Assembly (NCBI RefSeq): GCF_001536285.1
Contig: NZ_FAOZ01000002.1
Coordinates: forward strand, 1-64,000
Direction: 5' to 3'
Origin: Parafrankia irregularis
GTDB taxonomy: Bacteria > Actinomycetota > Actinomycetes > Frankiales > Frankiaceae
Length of the DNA stretch: 64,000 nt
The translations under genes were made by a program, and so were the position numbers. Positions within the stretch are counted from its first letter, which is position 1; every line of letters begins with the position of its first letter. This document shows positions 26,283 through 33,579 of the stretch, piece by piece. The notes beneath the pieces are model-generated. The model was not told where the DNA came from and ran no database searches. It was given only the letters and a program-made list of their open reading frames with translations.

Positions 26283-27309
26283 TGCTTTCCTCGTCGGGCC
26301 AGCCACGCAGCTCGGCCCGGGTGGGAAGTGCCTCGTAGGCACCGGGGCGGCTGATGGTGAGCGCGGCGGCGTGCTGGGCTCGGCGGACGGCGGCCCGGGC
26401 ACCGGCACCGGCACCGGTGAGGAGCTGGGCGCAGAGCACCGCGGTGAAGGCGTCGCTGGCCGCGGTGGTGTCGACGACCTCGGCTGGTGGCGCGGGGACG
26501 GCGGTGCTGCTCCCGTCGATCCGCAGGACGCACCCGCGCTCGGCGAGGGTCACGCAGACCGTTTCCACGCCCAGCTCGTCGGCGATGGCGTCGGCGAGAT
26601 GCGCGGCGGGCCCGTGTGCACCTCGCCGACCGGCGAGCAGGGCCCGCGCCTCGGCCTCGTTGGGAACCAGGATGTCGACCTGCTCCCACGCGATCCCGCC
26701 GACGACTGACAGGTCCGCCGGCAGCGGCGCCGGATTCACCACCACACGCAGGCCGTGTTCCCCTGCCGCACGCAGCACGCCTCCGATGTGCTCAGGGGCG
26801 TCGAGCGTGACGAACAGCGCCTCCGGTGGCCGCGCCGCGCCCGCGGCCGGGCCGGTTTCGCCGAGGGCGGCGGTGACGAGATCGGCGGTGACGGCGAAGG
26901 CATCCGGCACCTGCCACACGAAGGCGTTCTCCCCGTCGGCGCGGGAGTAGACGACGCAGACCGGAGTCGGCCGGCCTGGGACGACCGCCATCGCGGCGGT
27001 GTCGATGCCCTCGGCGGCGAGGGCGCCCCGGACGGCCGCGCCGACCGCGTCGGCTCCGACACATCCGAGGGCCGTCACCCGCGCACCGAGCCGGGCGAGG
27101 GTGACGGCCTGGTTGAGGGCCTTTCCACCGGGGGCGGTCCGGATCGCGTCGGCGCGCAGGTCGTCCCCCCACACCGGTAGCCGGGGCGTGCTGATCAGGC
27201 AGTCGAGCAGGTAGGCGCCCGCGACGAGGAAGCTCCCGCTGTGGCTGCCGTGGCCGTGGCCGTTGTCGTGCCGGCCATGGCCGTGCCCGCTGCCTTCGTG
27301 GCGGGTCAG
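26275..27309 (-). CDS. PfkB-family carbohydrate kinase (ribokinase-like)
   Basis: PfkB motifs are clear: the N-terminal strand SFLVAGAYLLDCLISTPRLP, PGGKALNQAV, and the C-terminal catalytic segment VDTTAASDAF. The last normally reads GAGD, or AAGD in RbsK; here it is AASD, with the catalytic Asp kept. Conserved sequence extends upstream of the GTG at 27174, so that is not the real start. The only plausible in-frame start codon I find is a CTG at 27309, overlapping the upstream stop as CTGA, which gives 344 residues with a His/Gly-rich N-terminus. The likely reaction is ATP-dependent phosphorylation of ribose or a nucleoside. Confidence 0.82.
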   Translation of the reverse strand: MTRHEGSGHGHGRHDNGHGHGSHSGSFLVAGAYLLDCLISTPRLPVWGDDLRADAIRTAPGGKALNQAVTLARLGARVTALGCVGADAVGAAVRGALAAEGIDTAAMAVVPGRPTPVCVVYSRADGENAFVWQVPDAFAVTADLVTAALGETGPAAGAARPPEALFVTLDAPEHIGGVLRAAGEHGLRVVVNPAPLPADLSVVGGIAWEQVDILVPNEAEARALLAGRRGAHGPAAHLADAIADELGVETVCVTLAERGCVLRIDGSSTAVPAPPAEVVDTTAASDAFTAVLCAQLLTGAGAGARAAVRRAQHAAALTISRPGAYEALPTRAELRGWPDEESNR

Positions 27310-28154
27310 CCGACCGCCTCGTCGGCAGGCTCGTGGTGCATCTCGCGGGCGGGGATCGGCGACGGCACCGGCCGCCGGGGCTCGCGTACGCCCGCGGAGC
27401 CACCGCCGGGCCCGAGGCTGAGTCGCACCATCGTGCCGATCGCCACCCGGGTGCCGGCGGCGGGAACCTGGCTCACCACGACCGAACCGGAGTCGAGCGC
27501 GTCGACGGGGACCGGCGGGCCGTCGGGATCCGGCCCGACCCCGATCAGGCTCACTCCGGAGAGCTTGACGCGCGCATCGTCCCAGGAAAGGCCGATCACG
27601 CTCGGTACGACGCGGGAGTGCCGCCGTGGCCGCCGCCGTGCGTCCGAGAGCTGGTCGGTCGCGTCCTGCAGCATCTCGCTCGCCGCCCGGCCGAGCAGGG
27701 ATTCCGTCCCGAAACGCAGTGAGCGCCGTCGGCTCTGCGTGGCGTTCTCGTCGGGAGCGTCGCCGGGCTGGCCACTCGCGGTGCCGCTGGCGTTGCCACC
27801 GGCGCCCTTGCCGCCGGCCTCCCCGCTGGTGCCAGCGGGCGGACGCGGGCCCGCGATCTCATCGTCGAGCTCGTGCCAGCGTTCCCAGGCGGACTGCCGG
27901 CTGACGCCGAGCCGAATCGCGATCTCTGCCCAGGACCTGCGTTCCCGCCGGGCGGCGCGGACCGCGTCCAGCTCGACCTGATCCAGCAGTCTGCGCACCG
28001 TGCCGATGTCGGTCAGCGCCTCCAGCGCCGCTTCTCCGGGGCTGTTGAGGTTGTCGGGGTTGTCGGCGGGTGGTTTCGAGGGGGTGCGATGCCAGCCGGC
28101 GAGGTGTTCCCAAGCGCGGCGGGCGTCCTGCCACGGACTTCCGCTCTTGCTCAT
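27306..28154 (-). CDS. Helix-turn-helix protein with C-terminal PASTA domain
   Basis: The 282-residue protein has an N-terminal HTH (RRSWAEIAIRLGVSRQSAWERW, about residues 70-95), a Gly/Ser-rich linker and a C-terminal PASTA domain (VVPSVIGLSWDDARVKL through VVVSQVPAAGTRVAIGTMVRLSLG). No membrane helix is visible, so the PASTA domain would be cytoplasmic. PASTA modules usually bind muropeptides outside the cell on PknB-type kinases. A perfect palindrome lies 3 bp upstream of the start, suggesting autoregulation. The PfkB kinase gene overlaps its end. Confidence 0.85.
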   Translation of the reverse strand: MSKSGSPWQDARRAWEHLAGWHRTPSKPPADNPDNLNSPGEAALEALTDIGTVRRLLDQVELDAVRAARRERRSWAEIAIRLGVSRQSAWERWHELDDEIAGPRPPAGTSGEAGGKGAGGNASGTASGQPGDAPDENATQSRRRSLRFGTESLLGRAASEMLQDATDQLSDARRRPRRHSRVVPSVIGLSWDDARVKLSGVSLIGVGPDPDGPPVPVDALDSGSVVVSQVPAAGTRVAIGTMVRLSLGPGGGSAGVREPRRPVPSPIPAREMHHEPADEAVG

Positions 28155-28157
28155 GAT

Positions 28158-28173
28158 GTCAGGATAACCTGAC
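28158..28173. promoter_or_regulatory. Candidate operator upstream of the HTH-PASTA gene
   Basis: GTCAGG and CCTGAC form perfect 6-bp arms around ATAA, ending 4 bp before the HTH-PASTA start codon. Its position suggests repression of that gene, perhaps by its own product. Confidence 0.5.
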
Positions 28174-28214
28174 GCCTGTATCGGCGCGAGACCGGTGCGA
28201 TTCCGGTTCGGTAG

Positions 28215-28233
28215 CTTCTACGTCTTGTAGAAG
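28215..28233. promoter_or_regulatory. Candidate operator upstream of the TlpA-like gene
   Basis: CTTCTAC (28215-28221) and GTAGAAG (28227-28233) are perfect 7-bp arms around a 5-nt spacer. The site lies 34 bp before the preferred GTG start of the thioredoxin gene. The regulator is unknown. Confidence 0.5.
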
Positions 28234-28267
28234 TCGTCTGGCTGGAATGGCGATGAGGTGCTCTCCT

Positions 28268-28873
28268 GTGGAGAACGAACGACGGTTACTACCGGGATCC
28301 GCTCGCCTGGCAGTTCTCGCGCTGGTGGTCGGGGCCAGCCTGGTACTGGCATTCGCGGGATGTTCGCCCGGGGCGAGCACGGCGGACGGTTCTGCCGGTG
28401 GTTCGGCGGATGGCCGCGGCGAACGCGGGTCGGTAGGCGGTGCCGCCGAGGTGATTCCGGCCGTTGACCGGAAGCCGGCGCCGGCGATGTCCGGCCGGAC
28501 TCTCACCGGAGACGCGTTCGACCTCTCGTCCATTCGTGGCCGTCCGGCCGTGGTCAATTTCTGGGCCTCCTGGTGCGGGCCGTGCAGGGCGGAGACGAGG
28601 GCGTTGGTCGAGATGGCGCAGACACATCCGGAGGTCGCCTTCATCGGCGTGAACCGTGAGGCCGACGGTTCCTCCGCCGCCCGGGCCTTCGTGCGAGACA
28701 ACGCCGTGCGCTACCCGAACATCGTCGATGAGCGGGGCACTGTGGCGGCGCGCTGGAACGTACCGGGTCTGCCGACAACCTTTGTGCTCGATTCCGACGG
28801 GCGGATCGCGGCGCGACTGTTCAGCGCCGTGACGTCCGAATCCCTCAACGCCGTCATCGCCGGGCTCACCTGA
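28268..28873 (+). CDS. TlpA/ResA-like lipoprotein thioredoxin
   Basis: The GTG at 28268 follows GAGGTG at good spacing and gives 201 residues; ATGs at 28247 and 28253 are alternatives. A hydrophobic signal segment (14-30) ends in AGC (Cys32), a probable lipid-attachment site. The redoxin domain has FWASWCGPC (Cys103, Cys106), FIGVNREADGSSAARAF and the cis-Pro segment VPGLPTTFVLDSDG. TlpA-like proteins reduce disulfides outside the membrane, for example in cytochrome c maturation. It is divergent from the HTH-PASTA gene. Confidence 0.9.
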   Translation: MENERRLLPGSARLAVLALVVGASLVLAFAGCSPGASTADGSAGGSADGRGERGSVGGAAEVIPAVDRKPAPAMSGRTLTGDAFDLSSIRGRPAVVNFWASWCGPCRAETRALVEMAQTHPEVAFIGVNREADGSSAARAFVRDNAVRYPNIVDERGTVAARWNVPGLPTTFVLDSDGRIAARLFSAVTSESLNAVIAGLT

Positions 28874-28880
28874 CGAGGGG

Positions 28881-28949
28881 CGGTTCCGCGGAACCGCGCG
28901 GTGTGGTGGCTCCGCGGAACCGCATCGGTCGGGCGGTTCCGCGGAACCG
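28881..28949. repeat. Three tandem copies of a GC palindrome
   Basis: CGGTTCCGCGGAACCG occurs perfectly at 28881-28896 and 28934-28949, and with two changes at 28907-28922. Copy centres are 26-27 bp apart. The array starts 8 bp after the TlpA-like gene and lies about 155 bp upstream of the AHSA1 gene. Each copy can form a hairpin, so it could be a terminator cluster or an operator array. Confidence 0.8.
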
Positions 28950-29075
28950 TGAACCACCCGAACCTCCCGAACCGCGCATGACCTCGTCCGCGCTGCCAGC
29001 GCGACCGCCGGGACGTGTCGATGCGGACGCGGCCCGCCGAACTCGCCCGACAATGGCAGGCGCATACGCTTGAAA

Positions 29076-29093
29076 TATAAGCCCATGCTTATA
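29076..29093. promoter_or_regulatory. Candidate ArsR operator
   Basis: TATAAGC and GCTTATA form perfect 7-bp arms around CCAT, 10 bp before the AHSA1 start codon. An AT-rich dyad in a GC-rich genome, just ahead of an operon ending in an arsR-type gene, fits ArsR-family binding sites. Confidence 0.7.
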
Positions 29094-29103
29094 GGGTGAG
29101 GTT

Positions 29104-29778
29104 ATGATCGCTGATCCCGCGGCCACGGCCGGGCTGGTAGTCCGAGAGGTTCGAAGCGGCACCCGGGGTGGGGCCGCGACCAGGATCGTCGTGGCTCGCC
29201 GCACCTATCCCACCGACCGGCTCGACCTCTGGGAGGCGCTGACCAGCCCCGAGCGCATCCCGCGATGGTTCCTGCCCGTCAGCGGAGACCTTGAGGTCGG
29301 TGGCCGCTACCAGCTCGAAGGCAACGCCGGTGGCGTGGTCGAACGCTGCACCGCACCCGACTCGTTCGCCGTGACCTGGGAGTTCGGGGAGATGATGTCG
29401 TGGCTGGAGATCACGCTCGCCCCGGCTGGCCGGGGCACCACACTGGAGCTTGTCCATGAGGCACCGGTCGACCCACAGATGTGGGGGCAGTTCGGCCCGG
29501 GTGCGGTCGGTGTCGGCTGGGACCTCGCGCTGATGGGCCTCGGCCTGCACCTGGAAAGCGGCGCGCCGGTCGACCCGACGATCGCGATCACCTTTCCCAC
29601 GTCGCCCGAAGGGATCGAGTTCGTCCGCAGGTCAGCCGCCGGCTGGGCAGACGCCGCTGTCAGTGACGGCGACGAGCCCGGCCCGGCCCACGACGCCGCG
29701 GGGCGGACGGTCGCCTTCTACACAACCCTGCCCGAGGAACCCTCGGACTCCGAGGGTTCCTCGGGTTCCGGGAACTAG
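29104..29778 (+). CDS. AHSA1-like SRPBCC-domain protein
   Basis: The 224-residue protein has the AHSA1 layout: RTYPTDRLDLWEALTSPERIPRWFLPVSGDLEVGGRY, GVVERCTAPDSFAVTWEFG and LTLAPAGRGTTLELVHEAP-like strands. The fold is a hydrophobic-pocket helix-grip. In actinobacteria it is often encoded with an ArsR repressor, as here, where the downstream gene starts at the base after the stop. The ligand is unknown. The C-terminal tail is Ser/Gly/Glu-rich. Confidence 0.9.
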   Translation: MIADPAATAGLVVREVRSGTRGGAATRIVVARRTYPTDRLDLWEALTSPERIPRWFLPVSGDLEVGGRYQLEGNAGGVVERCTAPDSFAVTWEFGEMMSWLEITLAPAGRGTTLELVHEAPVDPQMWGQFGPGAVGVGWDLALMGLGLHLESGAPVDPTIAITFPTSPEGIEFVRRSAAGWADAAVSDGDEPGPAHDAAGRTVAFYTTLPEEPSDSEGSSGSGN

Positions 29779-30300
29779 GTGGACCTCGCCCTCGACGCGC
29801 TCGGCGAACCGACCCGCCGACGGATTCTGGAGCTGCTGGCCGCGGGTGGAGAGCAGCCGGCGGGGGCCGTCGTCGAGGCGCTGCGAGCCGACGCGCAGAT
29901 CTCCCAGCCCGCCGTCTCGCAGCATCTACGGGTGCTACGCGACGCGGGCCTGGTGACTGTGCGGGCCGCGGGCGCCCGCCGCTTCTACGCCCTCGACCCA
30001 GCCGGGATCGAGGCCGCCCAGGACTGGTTCACCCGCCTCGCGCGCGCCGCCCGGGAAACCGCGACCTCCCGGGCAGTCGACCCGGCGGCCGTGCCAGCGG
30101 ACCCGGTGGCCGTGTCAGGCGTCCCGGTGGTCGTGCCAGGCGAGCCCGTTGAGTCCGCTGCATGCGACGCTGACCAACTCGGCCAGTTCGTCCAGCCCCT
30201 CGACGCACTGGCCACCGAGATCGCACGCGGCCGGCGGGCACGCCGGTCCGGCCCCATCGCCGGGCCGGCGCCGCGGCCGGCCGAGCGCCCCGGGGCGTAG
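29779..30300 (+). CDS. ArsR-family transcriptional regulator
   Basis: The GTG start directly follows the AHSA1 stop and gives 173 residues. The winged helix covers residues 3-80: LDALGEPTRRRILELL, ADAQISQPAVSQHLRVLRDAGLVTVRAAGARRFYALDP. No metal-binding ELCVCD motif is present, so it is not a classical arsenic sensor. The C-terminal half is Ala/Val/Pro-rich and low in complexity. It probably represses its own operon through the dyad at 29076. Confidence 0.9.
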   Translation: MDLALDALGEPTRRRILELLAAGGEQPAGAVVEALRADAQISQPAVSQHLRVLRDAGLVTVRAAGARRFYALDPAGIEAAQDWFTRLARAARETATSRAVDPAAVPADPVAVSGVPVVVPGEPVESAACDADQLGQFVQPLDALATEIARGRRARRSGPIAGPAPRPAERPGA

Positions 30301-30330
30301 ACGGCCTGGCTGACTCAGCCCCCGGTCCGC

Positions 30331-31242
30331 TCAGTCCTCGTCTTCGGGGGCGAAACGGCTCAGCGCGGCCACCGACGGGATCAGGTAGTAGGCGCCGCTC
30401 ACCGGCGTCGAGTAGCGGGTGAGCTCGTCGCGCAGGCCATCGTCGTAGGCGCCGGCCATCCGGCGCAGCATGATGTCGAGCACCCGCTGCTCGCGGCTGA
30501 AGCCGACGAACATCGTGCCGTGCTCGGTGGCGGCACCGTAGGCGGTGTTCCGGCGGAAGATCTTGAGCTCCTCGCCGTCCTCCTCGACGACTGTCCGCGA
30601 GACGTGCGAGGTGGCGGGCATGACGTCCTCGCCCAGCTCGACGCTGTCGGCTTTCGTCCGCCCGATCACCCGCTCCTGCTCCTCGACGGGCAGGGCCTGG
30701 AAGGCGTCGGAGTCGTGCCGCCACTGCTGGAACAGCAGCACGCTGCTGCCAGCGCCCGGCCCGCCCGCCCCCACGACCGCGACATTCGGCGCCACCAGCA
30801 GGGACGGGTTCTCCGTCCCGTCGATGAAGCCGGTCAGGTCACGGTTGTGCTCGTACCCCCAGCCGGTGACCTCGCTGGCCACCGACGCGATGTCGACGAG
30901 GGCGGCGATGACGTTGCGGCTGTTGTTGAACACCGCCGTGCGGTCGCCGCCCGCGACCCACACCCAGGCGTCCCGCTGGGTGGCCGGCATCTGGAAACCG
31001 TCGGTGCCGATGATCGGCTCGGTGAAGCTCCGGACGTCCGGAGGCAGCTCGTCCGGTGCGACCTGTGCCCACAGCTCGGGCCGGAAGCCCACGACGAGGT
31101 TCACCCCGCCGCCGGTCGACAGCGGGTCGCTCAGGCCCGCGACCGCCTTGACCATATCGGCGGCGGACGCGTCCTGGTGCAGCGAGAACTCCAGATAGCA
31201 GTGCTCCGGAGTACCGAGCCCGAAGATCCCCGGCTGTGTCAC
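30331..31242 (-). CDS. Dye-decolorizing (DyP-type) haem peroxidase
   Basis: The GTG at 31242 has a GGAGGG ribosome binding site 8 nt away, giving 303 residues. DyP hallmarks are GFIDGTENP (GxxDG, near 135) with the catalytic Asp, the proximal haem ligand in MPATSHVSRT (His213), and the distal region GTMFVGFSREQ. There is no Tat signal, so it is cytoplasmic (the YfeX-like class). It oxidises dyes or phenolics with H2O2. The C-terminus (FAPEDED) does not resemble an encapsulin cargo peptide. Confidence 0.93.
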   Translation of the reverse strand: MTQPGIFGLGTPEHCYLEFSLHQDASAADMVKAVAGLSDPLSTGGGVNLVVGFRPELWAQVAPDELPPDVRSFTEPIIGTDGFQMPATQRDAWVWVAGGDRTAVFNNSRNVIAALVDIASVASEVTGWGYEHNRDLTGFIDGTENPSLLVAPNVAVVGAGGPGAGSSVLLFQQWRHDSDAFQALPVEEQERVIGRTKADSVELGEDVMPATSHVSRTVVEEDGEELKIFRRNTAYGAATEHGTMFVGFSREQRVLDIMLRRMAGAYDDGLRDELTRYSTPVSGAYYLIPSVAALSRFAPEDED

Positions 31243-31525
31243 CCGTACCGCCCTCCACCCCATCTGACCTGGCGCGCGCGCACCGCACGCGTGCCAGACA
31301 GTACCTGGACCGGATGGGGCGCTCGGCGTTCTGGCCCGATGTGCACCGTGCGGGCGAGCGGCCACATGACTCGATCGACCCCGGTGTCCTGCCGCCTGCC
31401 GTTCGAGCGGGTCCCCGACTCCGCGACCGCGGTCGCCTCCGTGCGCTAACGCTGAGCTAATGCCCTGGTCGGTACGGTCTCGCCGGAAATGTGGGCAGAA
31501 GGCCTACCGAGGTTCAGGAGGACGA

Positions 31526-33502
31526 ATGGCGCAGGCTCGCGGGCAGCATTTGAGATGGCTCGTCGGTGTCCTCGCGGCGGCGTTGTTATTCGGCGCCTGT
31601 GAAGGCTCGGGATCGTCGGGCGACCCTGCGCGTCCCAGCGGCCAGGCAGTGGGTATCCCGGCGCCACCAAAGCCCGAGCCGATCGATCTCGTCGAGCTAC
31701 CGGTGCCCCCGACTGCACCCTCGGCCGACGAGGGATCGTGCACGCCCGCCGTCAACCCGCGCGGTACCGGCTGCATTGCGTCCGTCTCGGCTGGCAACTT
31801 CCTCGACAACGACACGGTCCTTGCGACCTTCACCTACGCCGGAGCACCAGCGGCTCCCGCCCCGGCGAGCATCTACACCGGCAGTCAGCTCGCCATGATC
31901 AAAACGGGCGGGGTGACGTTTCCCGGCGGGGACGCCTGGAAATGCATCACGTGCGGGATACCGGCCGAGAACCGCGCCGGTGCGTCCAGCCAGTTCGACT
32001 GGGCCCAGCCTTTCCGGAACGGCTCCAGGATCCTCGCCGGCAACAACATCGTCGACTGCGGACAACACAGGATCCTGGACCCGGGCTGCACTCCGGAGGC
32101 GCTCCACGTCTACCCGGTTCGCTGGGGAACCACGGCCGACGAGTCCGGCGGCAGTGGGATGATGATCGGGCTCAAGCTGAACCCGGACAACGTGCACGTC
32201 GGCTGGAACCGCGTCATCTTCCCCGCGACCGCCGACGACATGTTCGGCGAGCTCGCCTACTACGGAACCCTCACGTTCAACCCCAACCCGTCCACCGGGG
32301 AACCGCGAACGCCGCGCTACGACATCACGAACATCACCGGGCTCTACAGCTCCGACGAGCCGTTCGGCACCTTCCTCCGGGTGGATCCGGCCAATCCGGC
32401 CCAGCTCGTCCGCAAGCAGGCCCACACGCTCGGCGAGTTCAAGGGCTGGACCGGTGACGGCCAGTCGGCGCTCGGCATCGCCAACTTCCAGTCAGCCAAC
32501 CTCGACCATGTCGCGACCAACCTGACCACCGGCGAGACCCGCCGTATAGACGGCGACCCCGGGTACAGCGACCCCATCTCCAGCTCGGCGGATGGCAAAT
32601 GGTCGCTGGAGATGGACGTCCGCTACCAGGACCGGTTCTATTTCCTGACCGGGCTGCCAGGGGTTCCACCCATCACCGACCTGCTCCCGACCGGCGCCGC
32701 GATCTCGGCGGGCTACAACATTCACGACCGCCGCCTCTTCCAGCCATTCCTCATCGACCAGTACGGGCCTCGCGACGGCTACAACGGCCAGCAGATCAAC
32801 ACGTGCAGGACCGGTTCCTGTTCCACCCTTGCGGCGGGGCCCGGCAGCGGCGCGGACGACCCGCTGTGGGGTTCGAGAGCCGACTCCGCCTTCTCCCCGG
32901 ACGGCACGAAGATCACTTACTGGCAGGCCTATCCGTCGGCGGAGAACTGCGGTCCGGCCGTCGGCGACCCAGCCACCTGCCCGCCGTCCAGCGAGCCGGG
33001 CGGTCGCACCTCACGACTGATGCTCGCCGAGCTCACGAGCCGCACGCCGCAGAAGCCGCCCGCCGTCAGCCCGCTCCCGGACACCATCCCCTGGGGCACG
33101 CCCTACCAGGCGGGAGATCCGGCCCCCGCCCTTCCGCACATTCCCGCCGGTGATTACACGCTCAAGGGCAAGGCGTCCGGCAGGGCCGCCGTCAAGATAG
33201 CGGAGAACGCGACGAAGACCGGCCTGGCGTCGATCTCCGTCACCTACACCGACTTCAGCGACGACGGCGTCAACACCGTCAACGGCACCGAGAGCGTCCA
33301 GAACGCCGGGACCGGCGGCAGTGACATCACGTTCCACGCGAACCTCACGCTCACCGGGCAGCACACCGGCACGAAACGGACGAGTGAACCAGGCGGCTAC
33401 ACCGTCTCCCCACGGTCCGTCATCACCAACATCTACAAACCCACCGGCACCATGACAACCGTCCTCGACGGACGTGCTTACCACCAGCCCAAACCGTACT
33501 GA
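31526..33502 (+). CDS. Large secreted lipoprotein, probable beta-propeller
   Basis: The ATG at 31526 is preceded by AGGAGGA; the product has 658 residues. A signal peptide ends in FGAC (Cys25), a probable lipobox. The mature protein contains several Cys pairs (CTPAV, GTGCIA, KCITCGIP, DCGQH) and TolB-like repeats such as SADGKWSLEMDVRY and AFSPDGTKITYWQAY, suggesting a propeller. The C-terminal 170 residues look like a separate beta domain. The function is unknown. Confidence 0.75.
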   Translation: MAQARGQHLRWLVGVLAAALLFGACEGSGSSGDPARPSGQAVGIPAPPKPEPIDLVELPVPPTAPSADEGSCTPAVNPRGTGCIASVSAGNFLDNDTVLATFTYAGAPAAPAPASIYTGSQLAMIKTGGVTFPGGDAWKCITCGIPAENRAGASSQFDWAQPFRNGSRILAGNNIVDCGQHRILDPGCTPEALHVYPVRWGTTADESGGSGMMIGLKLNPDNVHVGWNRVIFPATADDMFGELAYYGTLTFNPNPSTGEPRTPRYDITNITGLYSSDEPFGTFLRVDPANPAQLVRKQAHTLGEFKGWTGDGQSALGIANFQSANLDHVATNLTTGETRRIDGDPGYSDPISSSADGKWSLEMDVRYQDRFYFLTGLPGVPPITDLLPTGAAISAGYNIHDRRLFQPFLIDQYGPRDGYNGQQINTCRTGSCSTLAAGPGSGADDPLWGSRADSAFSPDGTKITYWQAYPSAENCGPAVGDPATCPPSSEPGGRTSRLMLAELTSRTPQKPPAVSPLPDTIPWGTPYQAGDPAPALPHIPAGDYTLKGKASGRAAVKIAENATKTGLASISVTYTDFSDDGVNTVNGTESVQNAGTGGSDITFHANLTLTGQHTGTKRTSEPGGYTVSPRSVITNIYKPTGTMTTVLDGRAYHQPKPY

Positions 33503-33538
33503 GGCCGCTGGGACGCCCACGGATGGCCAGACCCCGCA

Positions 33539-33569
33539 GCGCCGGGACGGAACTGTTCCGTCCCGGCGC
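33539..33569. terminator. Bidirectional terminator hairpin between convergent genes
   Basis: GCGCCGGGACGGAAC (33539-33553) and GTTCCGTCCCGGCGC (33555-33569) are perfect 15-bp arms around one base. It lies midway between the ends of two convergent genes (33502 and 33580). There is no T-run on either side, as is common in high-GC actinomycetes. Confidence 0.85.
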
Positions 33570-33579
33570 CACCACGGTG

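Noticed and set aside
30331-31242. DyP peroxidase as encapsulin cargo.
   Set aside because: No encapsulin gene is nearby and the C-terminus lacks the usual hydrophobic targeting peptide.
33548-33560. GGAACTGTTCC resembles a LexA-like or other operator dyad.
   Set aside because: It is the top of a perfect 15-bp hairpin between convergent gene ends, better explained as a terminator, and no promoter is expected there.
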